Position numbers and translations under genes: made by a program. Shown here piece by piece: positions 25,584 through 32,053 of a stretch of DNA of 34,520 nucleotides (positions are counted from its first letter, which is position 1; each line of letters opens with the position of its first letter). The notes beneath the pieces were generated by a model. That model was not told where the DNA came from. It did not search any database and worked only from the letters and a program-made list of their open reading frames with translations. Source of the stretch: a bacterium (GTDB taxonomy: Bacteria; Cyanobacteriota; Vampirovibrionia; Gastranaerophilales; Gastranaerophilaceae); NCBI GenBank assembly GCA_017478515.1, contig JAFVDH010000029.1:1-34520 (forward strand), read 5' to 3'.

Positions 25584-25643
25584 CTTTTTCATACTTCCAG
25601 CTATTCTTAATTCCGGAGAGGCACAATTGCTTCTCCATTTTTT
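25584..25643 (+). ncRNA. Candidate small RNA of about 60 nt
   Basis: In the 228-bp gap between two minus-strand genes, the plus strand has a perfect TATAAT (25572-25577) and, 36 nt further on, a strong intrinsic terminator. Nothing on the plus strand upstream needs that terminator. The predicted RNA starts near 25584, ends at the T-run and has no open frame. No known RNA family was recognised. Confidence 0.4.
25614..25643 (+). terminator. Intrinsic terminator of the candidate small RNA
   Basis: The stem GGAGAGGC (25614-25621) / GCTTCTCC (25628-25635) has one G-T pair and a loop ACAATT, followed by A and seven Ts. On the opposite strand there is no T-run, so it works only in the plus direction. 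Confidence 0.75.
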
Positions 25644-25737
25644 TATATAAAAATTAGAAAGGAAATATCAAATATGATATTATTATTTGTGTAGACATAA
25701 ACTTATATAAAATTATTTTTTATGCTGAAACTATATT

Positions 25738-26418
25738 TTAAATCTTTTTATTATTCCTAAAAATCTCTGCTGCCACAACTTTAAATGCATAGTACTTTCT
25801 TCGAAGAAAAATATATTCTTTTTTTCTAAAAAGAGAAATAAGCTCTGTTGTATTCAAAAAATTCTTTTTAGACTCAATCAGATAATCATACGAAGATTTT
25901 TTCCCAGTAAAAGCAGTGGAAATTTGAGTAAGCATATCAAATACAGAATTAAAAAATCCGTCATCACAGCTAAAATCCAGATTTAATACCTGACCCTGAG
26001 GTTTTAAGACACGTTTTATTTCATCGATAACTCTTTCATAGTTTTCAATATTTCTCAACCCAAAACCAATAGTAACAATATCGAAAGTATTGTCTTCAAA
26101 CGGAATTTCTCTGCCATCTGCGATTAGAAACTGAATATTTTTTCTGTCCTTTTTCTTTTTGTTTGCAGTTTCAAGCATTTTTTCGGAAAAATCTATTCCG
26201 ATTATATCTGTATCCGGGTTTATTTTGTTAAGATAAAATGCCAAATCTCCCGTTCCCGTACAAATATCAAGAATTTTATAACCGCTTGACACATTCAAAA
26301 GTTTCAAGCAATCTTTTTTTACTCTTGTTTGCATACCCAGAGAAATTATTCTGTTATACAAATCATAGTTCTTTGCTAATTTATTAAATAATATTTTTAC
26401 ATCTTCAGGATTTTTCAT
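25738..26418 (-). CDS. menG: Demethylmenaquinone / ubiquinone-type methyltransferase
   Basis: A 226-residue SAM-dependent methyltransferase that adds the last methyl group in menaquinone (or related quinone) synthesis. YDLYNRIISLGMQTRVKKD is the UbiE/MenG N-terminal signature. The SAM loop LDICTGTGDLAF is at residues 50-61, followed by GIDFSEKML, ADGREIPFEDNTFDIVTIGFGLRNIENYERVIDE and RVLKPQG. Other quinone genes are not adjacent. The ATG has no ribosome binding site, only a -10-like element. It is divergent from the GT39 gene with 24 bp between the start codons. Confidence 0.94.
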   Translation of the reverse strand: MKNPEDVKILFNKLAKNYDLYNRIISLGMQTRVKKDCLKLLNVSSGYKILDICTGTGDLAFYLNKINPDTDIIGIDFSEKMLETANKKKKDRKNIQFLIADGREIPFEDNTFDIVTIGFGLRNIENYERVIDEIKRVLKPQGQVLNLDFSCDDGFFNSVFDMLTQISTAFTGKKSSYDYLIESKKNFLNTTELISLFRKKEYIFLRRKYYAFKVVAAEIFRNNKKI

Positions 26419-26425
26419 TTATTTT

Positions 26426-26431
26426 ATAGTA
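26426..26431 (-). promoter_or_regulatory. Leaderless -10 of menG
   Basis: TACTAT on the minus strand, preceded by TGT (extended -10), ends 7 nt before the menG ATG. No Shine-Dalgarno. Confidence 0.45.
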
Positions 26432-26435
26432 ACAT
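26430..26435 (+). promoter_or_regulatory. Leaderless -10 of the GT39 gene
   Basis: TAACAT ends 7 nt before the ATG at 26443, overlapping the menG -10 on the other strand. CATAAT at 26433-26438 is an alternative hexamer but lies only 4 nt from the ATG. Confidence 0.4.
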
Positions 26436-26442
26436 AATTTCT

Positions 26443-28122
26443 ATGGAAAAGCTATCACGAAAGTACTTATTTTTTATTATGGGAATGCTAATCTTTGTAT
26501 GCATAGGCTTACGATTAGTATTTATAGATTTACCTTTATGGTACGACGAAGCACATTCCGTTTTAATTGCACAAATGGGATTTCCGTTTGAGATTAATAA
26601 ATATTTATTAGAAACTGATTTGCAGCATACGCCTTTTTATTTTTATTTACTGCATTTTTGGATAAAGTGTTTTGGAGAAAACGATATAGTTTTAAAAATT
26701 TTATCGTTAATATTTTCTGTATGCTCAATTCCTGCAATATACACTCTTTCAAAAAAATTTGTCAATGATAAAACAGCCCTAATAGCACCGCTTTTACTTG
26801 TATTTAATACTTTTCACGTAATATATTCCACAGAAGTCAGAATGTATTCTTTAATTATGTTTCTGTCGATTTTATCTGTAAAATACATGTATGAATATTT
26901 AGAAAACGATGATACAAAAGCACTTGTAAAACTTTCACTTGTTAATTTTTTAATGCCATATATCTTTACGGGTTCTTTTGTTTTTATAGCGGCACAAATT
27001 ATCTCTGTTGTATTAATTTTTTCAAAATCCAGAAACTTAAAAAACTATTTGATATCAAACTTAGTGCTATTTTTAAGTTTAATTCCGTATTTTATAATAA
27101 TAACAGGGTATTACTTAAAAAGAAGCGAATTTTTGCTGACACATGTAACAGATTTCAGCCTTGCAAATATCTTCGGAATATTTCAAAATTTTCTTGCACC
27201 GTTTTGCGGCTCAATATTTTGGGCAACATTAAATCCATTTTACCTAAATTTTGAAACACTTACTTTAGTATTTATACCTGTATTTTTAGCCATTTATTTA
27301 ATATATAAGGCCGTAAAAAATTCCGATAAAAACATTCTGCTTTTGTCGCTTATAACATTTATAACATTTGCCATATTTACACTTTTTGCAGCAAATAAAA
27401 CAATTGTTCTTGCACCAAGATATTTAATATTTATTTTGCCGTTAATACTTATACTTGTTAACTTTGGACTTGCAAAACAGAAAAAAATATTTTTAATAAT
27501 ATTTTTACTCTACTACTGCATAACTTCAACGTACTTTGTTTACAGTGATACAACCTTAAAAACACTAAAAACAACATCGCTTATAAGTTCCGTAAATTAT
27601 ATAAAAAGCCTAAACCTCCACAGAAATGATGTAGTAATAATGCCATTTGCATCTTCTGTAATAAAACACTATATAAACTATGAAAATCCGCCTCAAATAC
27701 CAAGAATAGAGGCAATTCAAGAACTTAGAATTTACAACAATAAAAACTTTTATTCCGATAAAACAATTGAACGATTTAAAAATGAACAAACAAATTTTGT
27801 TTTTAAAGACCTGATATTATCAAAAGATTATATTTCAGAAAATTTTCACCAATACATCAAAAGAACATTTGTTAATCCTGCCGCTAAGGGAAGTTACATA
27901 TTATTTGCAGTTTTTGCCTCTGATGCGGAAGCCCTTATGAGCGAAGAAGAATTGCATAAAATATTTAAAAACCAAGATAGTTCGAATTCAGACGACTTAA
28001 TCCTGCATGGAATTCTTGCAAAATTCTTTTTGGATATACATAAAATCATTCAGGAACAAGCCGTTTTAAAAAATACCAAAATCATTGATAATAACGTTTA
28101 TTTCCTATACCAAAAACTTTGA
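26443..28122 (+). CDS. GT39-family (PMT/ArnT-like) membrane glycosyltransferase
   Basis: A 559-residue integral membrane enzyme that uses a polyprenyl-phosphate sugar on the outer face of the membrane. The N-terminal membrane segment leads into DLPLWYDEAHSV, with the catalytic acidic pair Asp35-Glu36. HTPFYFYLLHFWIKCFG and ALIAPLLLVFNTFHVIYSTEVRMYSL are the following family motifs. About ten to twelve hydrophobic segments occupy residues 8-390, and a soluble domain makes up the last 170 residues. The acceptor (protein, lipid A or glycan) is unknown. The gene stands alone, convergent with the aldolase after a 7-bp gap. Confidence 0.87.
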   Translation: MEKLSRKYLFFIMGMLIFVCIGLRLVFIDLPLWYDEAHSVLIAQMGFPFEINKYLLETDLQHTPFYFYLLHFWIKCFGENDIVLKILSLIFSVCSIPAIYTLSKKFVNDKTALIAPLLLVFNTFHVIYSTEVRMYSLIMFLSILSVKYMYEYLENDDTKALVKLSLVNFLMPYIFTGSFVFIAAQIISVVLIFSKSRNLKNYLISNLVLFLSLIPYFIIITGYYLKRSEFLLTHVTDFSLANIFGIFQNFLAPFCGSIFWATLNPFYLNFETLTLVFIPVFLAIYLIYKAVKNSDKNILLLSLITFITFAIFTLFAANKTIVLAPRYLIFILPLILILVNFGLAKQKKIFLIIFLLYYCITSTYFVYSDTTLKTLKTTSLISSVNYIKSLNLHRNDVVIMPFASSVIKHYINYENPPQIPRIEAIQELRIYNNKNFYSDKTIERFKNEQTNFVFKDLILSKDYISENFHQYIKRTFVNPAAKGSYILFAVFASDAEALMSEEELHKIFKNQDSSNSDDLILHGILAKFFLDIHKIIQEQAVLKNTKIIDNNVYFLYQKL

Positions 28123-28129
28123 AAATAAA

Positions 28130-28888
28130 TTATGCTAAATTTTTGTAATAATCAAGAACTTCAATCTTTTGATTTAAACTTTGAAGCCGTATTTCATCGT
28201 CTTTTGTTATATATTCTTTATTTTTTATCCATTCAAGTTCAAATTTAAATGCCAGAATTAAATTTTCTTCAAAATCATTACTATTTTTAACAAGAGAAGA
28301 ATCAAAAATAACTTTTCTAGTTTCAAATCCGGAAAGGAAAATTAATCTCTTAAAAAACGGCAGGGACATTAAATCAACATTACCGCCAATAATCAAAGAC
28401 TTGCCGTTAGTATGGCAAAAACCCTGAAGCATTGAAGCATATTCTTCAATTTTTTGGCAATTAACCGTAGACTTATCCATTCCCAATGACGAAGTTAAAT
28501 CACTTCTGCCCAAAACCATTCCCTTTATATTTTGAGAAACTTCAAAAATCTCATATAAATAAGTAAACGCATTCGTTGTTTCAATATTTAAATACAAATC
28601 GGGAAAAACATTTCCATATATAGTTTTCACAGTACTTAAAAATTTTTTAACAGTATAAGAAGATTCAACCATTGGTGCAACTATAGCCTTTGCATTTAAA
28701 TCTCTTGCCTTTTTAACATCAAGCAAACTTGTAGCACCGCCCAATTTCACAGTCAAATCAATATCAAGATTTTTCAAAAGAGAAGAAAGATAGTTCAATT
28801 CGCAATCAGAAACGACTTCACTTTCAAACTCAATTTTAATACCTTTCAAATATTTTCTATGCTTTAATTCTTCTAAAATACGTTCCAT
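28130..28888 (-). CDS. HpcH/HpaI aldolase / citrate lyase family protein
   Basis: A 252-residue TIM-barrel protein of the phosphoenolpyruvate/pyruvate superfamily. Visible are KIEFESEVVSDCEL, VKLGGATSLLDVKKARDLNAKAIVAPMVESSY, DLYLNIETTNAF (acidic metal ligand), GMVLGRSDLTSSLGM and the late SLIIGGNVDLMSLPF. Such enzymes make or break carbon-carbon bonds next to a keto-acid; relatives of this shape often lie in surface-sugar loci. The substrate is unknown. The open frame begins at 28936, but that ATG is the 5' edge of a terminator hairpin. The ATG at 28888 (MERILEELKHRKYLKG) is the real start, with an extended -10 just before it. Confidence 0.85.
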   Translation of the reverse strand: MERILEELKHRKYLKGIKIEFESEVVSDCELNYLSSLLKNLDIDLTVKLGGATSLLDVKKARDLNAKAIVAPMVESSYTVKKFLSTVKTIYGNVFPDLYLNIETTNAFTYLYEIFEVSQNIKGMVLGRSDLTSSLGMDKSTVNCQKIEEYASMLQGFCHTNGKSLIIGGNVDLMSLPFFKRLIFLSGFETRKVIFDSSLVKNSNDFEENLILAFKFELEWIKNKEYITKDDEIRLQSLNQKIEVLDYYKNLA

Positions 28889-28894
28889 AATAAA

Positions 28895-28903
28895 AGGATA
28901 ACA
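28895..28903 (-). promoter_or_regulatory. Leaderless extended -10 of the aldolase gene
   Basis: TGT-TATCCT on the minus strand ends 6 nt before the ATG at 28888 and immediately follows the T-run of the upstream terminator. No Shine-Dalgarno. Confidence 0.4.
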
Positions 28904-28934
28904 CAAAAAAAGAGGGATTTTGAAAAAATCCCTC
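28904..28934 (-). terminator. Strong terminator of the tail-fibre-like pair
   Basis: The 10-bp perfect stem GAGGGATTTT (28912-28921) / AAAATCCCTC (28925-28934) is followed on the minus strand by eight Ts (28904-28911). It lies 16 nt past the 144-residue gene and insulates it from the aldolase gene. Confidence 0.92.
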
Positions 28935-28950
28935 ATGATAAGAAAAAACT

Positions 28951-29385
28951 TTATTTTAAATTAAAGTCATTACTCAACTGAACAAAGCATTCCTGAACAA
29001 ATTGAGCTGTAACAAGCTCAGAGTGCTGATATTCTTCAATGGATTTTAAATCAGCAAAATCAGGCATATCATAGGCGATAATTTTAACTTCTTGTCCCAT
29101 ATTTACCCCCATAGCAATTGTCGGAAGCAAATCAGATAAAAAGTCTTTAGTATCGCCGTTTGCCATCGTAACTTTTCTTCGAATATACCCTAAAGTTGTT
29201 TCAAAGAAGTCTTTTTTAAATTGCTGAATTTTTTGTTCTTTAATCTCATCATCAGAATACCCGAAAGCCTGTAGAGCCAAGTCAGTTTCTTTAATTACAC
29301 AGCCGTGTTTATGATTATTTTCTACGATAAAATTAAGTCTATCATTTTCCGAATAAGGTTTTAATAATTCTGCTTTCATTTCCAT
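28951..29385 (-). CDS. Hypothetical protein paired with the tail-fibre-like gene
   Basis: A 144-residue soluble protein of unknown family. Helical segments near the N-terminus (ENDRLNFIVENNHKHGCVI) and in the middle (DDEIKEQKIQQFKKDFFETTLG) precede the segment YIRRKVTMANGDTKDFLSDLLPTIA and a VKIIAYDMPDF strand. No signal peptide or membrane segment. A very strong GGAGGT ribosome binding site (29393-29398) lies in the 13-nt gap after the tail-fibre gene, and a dedicated terminator follows. By position it resembles the small assembly or accessory proteins encoded after phage tail fibres, but this is context only. Confidence 0.7.
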   Translation of the reverse strand: MEMKAELLKPYSENDRLNFIVENNHKHGCVIKETDLALQAFGYSDDEIKEQKIQQFKKDFFETTLGYIRRKVTMANGDTKDFLSDLLPTIAMGVNMGQEVKIIAYDMPDFADLKSIEEYQHSELVTAQFVQECFVQLSNDFNLK

Positions 29386-29398
29386 AAATAGTACCTCC

Positions 29399-30970
29399 TT
29401 AATTTAAATAACCCATTGCAATCCAGTAAGACCCTGTCATATTGCCATTCTGCATCATAACAGCAATTGTCTCGGAAGTTCTGTAAGTCTCATCAAGCCA
29501 GCTTCCGACATAATTGGTTTGATTTGTCGCATTATTATTGTTACAAGCGGAATTTCTAAAAAACATATAATTTGTATCAGCAAATTTTTTCATAAACTGA
29601 ATTGTTACAACACCTGCAGTCGAAGAAACAGCAACAAATCCCCATTGTTCGCAATATCCGTCCGACCATACACGATAACCGCTTTTGCCGTTTGTATATT
29701 TTTCTACAATAACTGCGGGATTAATGAAACTTAACTCATCAGTAGTATTCCAAGACAAATTATCACCATATCCGGTTTTTAAATTAATTGATGAAACAAC
29801 ACCGTTTTCCAAAATCACTGTTTGCGGCAACGGAACATAATCAAAGTCTTCAAAAGCAATTCCGTTGTACTTTTTAGATACAAAAGGTCTTACAGAAGTA
29901 TTTAGCCAAACATCGTTTATTTGCAAGCCCTGTACAAATTCAGTTGCAGTAATGTAAATAGCACCAAAGCGGGCTCTTGAATTACTAAAATTAGCCGATG
30001 GAACATAAATTCTATGATATTTATAACTTTTATTAGAATTAACCGAAATAGACCAGGTTTGATTAATTGCAGTTACAGAATTTGTAAAAGTTACAATATC
30101 CTCCCATGTTGAATTATCATCAGAACCCTGCACAATACCTCCTGTAGGGCCGGTAGCACCGGAATAATTGGCATTATATATTGAAATAGAAGAAATTTTT
30201 AAAGGAGTAGGGTTATACCAGCTAATCCAGTAGAATGTAGCACCATTTGCACTGCTGGCATATTTATTGTCGTTCAAACCGTTAAAAGCCATATATGCAT
30301 CAGGTGTTGAAGAAGATGAAGAACTGCTGTCAACCGCAAATTCAGAACCACCAATTAGCCCATTTTCGGATAAAGTAGGTTGAATCCATTCACTTTCAAT
30401 TGTAATTTGAGGCTGTTTTTTTTGACGATAAATTGTGTTTTTAAACGCAATAGCATCCCCGCTTTTTCCGACAAAAATATTATATTCGCCATCAGCCAAT
30501 CCTAAAAAATCTATATCTGATATAGACTCTCTCTCAAACGCAGAACCATTTGCCAAAACTCCCGTTAACTTTGGATACTGATTTTCCGAAACTTCTCCCA
30601 CCATAAAACTTACACTGCTTGAAGAATTTTCTATATCGGCATAAATAATATCAGGCCTGCCGTTTTCATCAACGTTACCGCTATTTATTGAATACGGAAT
30701 ATACTGGAATTTTTTAAGTGCAGCTTCAGACAAATTTGAAAAACTTGTATCCGGAAAATTTTCTGAAAGCTCATCCAGCATACTTTCAACCTGACCTTTG
30801 TTAACAGCATGCGAGGACTCAGTTGCTTCCGCAACAACAACTGACCCGTCATTATTTTTCTCTAATTTAAGATTAAGTTCATCTTTTATCGCCGAAAAAT
30901 TTTCATTAACATCTTCGGCTTTCGCTTTAGTACCACCTATAAAAGTATGAGGCACAGTAAAATTTGACAT
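29399..30970 (-). CDS. Phage tail-fibre-like protein with discoidin-like domain
   Basis: A 523-residue protein. The first 35 residues (FTVPHTFIGGTKAKAEDVNENF) match the start of many phage tail-fibre and collar proteins. A coiled region and strand-rich part follow. Residues about 205-345 look like an F5/8 type C (discoidin, sugar-binding) domain: AYMAFNGLNDNKYASS, FYWISWYNPTPLKISSISIYN, GSDDNSTWEDIVTF, YKYHRIYVPSANF. Residues 425-523 (SDGYCEQWGFVAV, IQFMKKFADTNYMFF, ending YWIAMGYLN) resemble fibre-tip domains. A hexaserine stretch at 215-220 marks a linker. No capsid, tail tube, lysis or integrase gene is near, so this is an isolated cassette, not a prophage. It could be a tailocin or receptor-binding remnant, or a surface adhesin. 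Confidence 0.78.
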   Translation of the reverse strand: MSNFTVPHTFIGGTKAKAEDVNENFSAIKDELNLKLEKNNDGSVVVAEATESSHAVNKGQVESMLDELSENFPDTSFSNLSEAALKKFQYIPYSINSGNVDENGRPDIIYADIENSSSSVSFMVGEVSENQYPKLTGVLANGSAFERESISDIDFLGLADGEYNIFVGKSGDAIAFKNTIYRQKKQPQITIESEWIQPTLSENGLIGGSEFAVDSSSSSSSTPDAYMAFNGLNDNKYASSANGATFYWISWYNPTPLKISSISIYNANYSGATGPTGGIVQGSDDNSTWEDIVTFTNSVTAINQTWSISVNSNKSYKYHRIYVPSANFSNSRARFGAIYITATEFVQGLQINDVWLNTSVRPFVSKKYNGIAFEDFDYVPLPQTVILENGVVSSINLKTGYGDNLSWNTTDELSFINPAVIVEKYTNGKSGYRVWSDGYCEQWGFVAVSSTAGVVTIQFMKKFADTNYMFFRNSACNNNNATNQTNYVGSWLDETYRTSETIAVMMQNGNMTGSYWIAMGYLN

Positions 30971-30974
30971 TGTA

Positions 30975-30994
30975 TTTCCCTTTCAAAAGGGAAA
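30975..30994 (-). promoter_or_regulatory. Hairpin enclosing the tail-fibre ribosome binding site
   Basis: TTTCCCTTT and AAAGGGAAA form a perfect 9-bp inverted repeat (30975-30983 with 30986-30994). In the minus-strand mRNA the 3' arm is the Shine-Dalgarno AAAGGGAAA of the gene starting at 30970. When folded, the site would be blocked. Possible translational control or RNA thermometer. Confidence 0.6.
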
Positions 30995-31019
30995 GTTAAT
31001 TCTTAGGCTAGCATGGTTA

Positions 31020-31048
31020 ATTATAAAACTGTTTTATAAATTCACCAA
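31020..31048 (-). promoter_or_regulatory. Predicted promoter of the tail-fibre-like pair
   Basis: On the minus strand TTGGTG (31043-31048), a 17-nt spacer and a perfect TATAAT (31020-31025). The predicted start near 31013 gives a leader of about 43 nt that contains the ribosome-binding-site hairpin. Confidence 0.5.
31021..31039. repeat. Perfect palindrome over the tail-fibre promoter
   Basis: TTATAAAAC-T-GTTTTATAA (9-bp arms). It covers the -10 and spacer of the predicted tail-fibre promoter, the position of a repressor operator. Confidence 0.65.
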
Positions 31049-31060
31049 AAAAAAATACAG

Positions 31061-31085
31061 ATATTTACAATTTAATTGTAAATAT
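31061..31085. repeat. Perfect 25-bp palindrome over the ldpA -35
   Basis: ATATTTACAATT (31061-31072) and its exact complement (31074-31085) flank a single T. The right arm contains the -35 of the ldpA promoter. On the minus strand it is followed 6 nt later by a run of Ts, so it could also serve as a terminator in that direction. Confidence 0.7.
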
Positions 31086-31104
31086 TTTTAATCTTTTATA
31101 TAAT
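31076..31104 (+). promoter_or_regulatory. Predicted promoter of ldpA
   Basis: TTGTAA (31076-31081), a 17-nt spacer, TATAAT (31099-31104). The predicted start is about 31111, right at the GAAAGAAG ribosome binding site (31111-31118). Confidence 0.55.
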
Positions 31105-31123
31105 TTTTTTGAAAGAAGTACGT

Positions 31124-32053
31124 ATGCTTGAAAAACTTTTAAAATCAAAAAAATGCTTCAAATTAGTGTTGGGAGCAGGAAATGAAGATACAAAGTCAAT
31201 AGAAAAATTGATGAAAGTATATTATGAAGCAGGCTGCAGATTTTTTGATTTGTGCATGGACGAAAATGTCGCACAAAAAGCAAAAGAAATCTGTCCGGAT
31301 GCAATATTATGCTTTTCATACGGGATAAAAGACGACCCTCATACTGTAAAAGCTCAAATAAATCCCTCAAAATGCACCGGATGCCTGAATTGCGAAGAAA
31401 CATGTATTCAAAACGCAATCAAAAACGGCTGTATTGATGAACAAAAATGTTTAGGCTGCCAAAAATGTGTTTCAGCATGCCACAACAAAGCTATCCAAAC
31501 ATATTCAAAAACAAAAAATTTAAAAGAAATTTTACCGAAAATATTACCCTATAAACCTCAATGTATAGAACTTCACGCAATATCAGACAACGATACTGAA
31601 GTCGAAAACAATTGGAATTACATATCAGAAAATTACAACGGAATAATAAGCCTTTGCGTAGACCGCTCAATCATTGGAGATAAAGGCGTTATAAAAAGAA
31701 TAAAAAAATTAATAGAAAAAAGAAAACCTTACACAACAATAATTCAAGCAGACGGAAATCCTATGAGCGGAGGAAAAGATGACTGGCAAACAACTCTTCA
31801 ATCTGTTGCAATGGCCGAAATTATACAAAAGAATAATCTGCCTGTTTATCTACTGCTATCAGGAGGTACAAATTCTAAAACAAAAGAACTTGCAAATCTG
31901 TGTAACATTGATTTAAACGGCATTTCCATAGGTTCTTATGCACGAAAAATTGTTAAACCTTACATAGAACAAGAAAATTTCCTTGAAAACAAAGAACTCT
32001 TTAACCAAGCCGTAAAAATAGCAAAAGAATTGATAAATTCAACATACGTTTAG
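31124..32053 (+). CDS. ldpA: LdpA-like iron-sulphur protein (circadian-input family)
   Basis: A 309-residue protein with the arrangement of cyanobacterial LdpA (light-dependent period protein). An N-terminal domain (FKLVLGAGNEDTKSIEKL, YYEAGCRFFDLCMDENVA, DDPHTVKAQI) leads into two 4Fe-4S clusters: Cys84, 87, 90, 94 and Cys109, 112, 115, 119. The LdpA C-terminal domain follows, with ADGNPMSGG (209-217), LLSGGTNSKT (244-253) and GISIGSYARKIVKPY (266-280). In Synechococcus LdpA senses redox state as an input to the circadian clock. No clock gene (kaiA, kaiB, kaiC) or photosystem gene is in the window. The frame begins at a TTG (31109), but the ATG at 31124 has the ribosome binding site. Family call: good. 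Function here: unknown. Confidence 0.83.
   Translation: MLEKLLKSKKCFKLVLGAGNEDTKSIEKLMKVYYEAGCRFFDLCMDENVAQKAKEICPDAILCFSYGIKDDPHTVKAQINPSKCTGCLNCEETCIQNAIKNGCIDEQKCLGCQKCVSACHNKAIQTYSKTKNLKEILPKILPYKPQCIELHAISDNDTEVENNWNYISENYNGIISLCVDRSIIGDKGVIKRIKKLIEKRKPYTTIIQADGNPMSGGKDDWQTTLQSVAMAEIIQKNNLPVYLLLSGGTNSKTKELANLCNIDLNGISIGSYARKIVKPYIEQENFLENKELFNQAVKIAKELINSTYV

Noticed and set aside
25394..25657. 87-codon plus-strand frame
   Set aside because: Mostly antisense to the acyltransferase and runs through the terminator hairpin at 25614-25643.
25654..25693. GAAAGGAAA followed by an ATG and a six-codon frame
   Set aside because: Good ribosome-binding look but only MILLFV before a stop; could be a gene remnant, but nothing further supports it.
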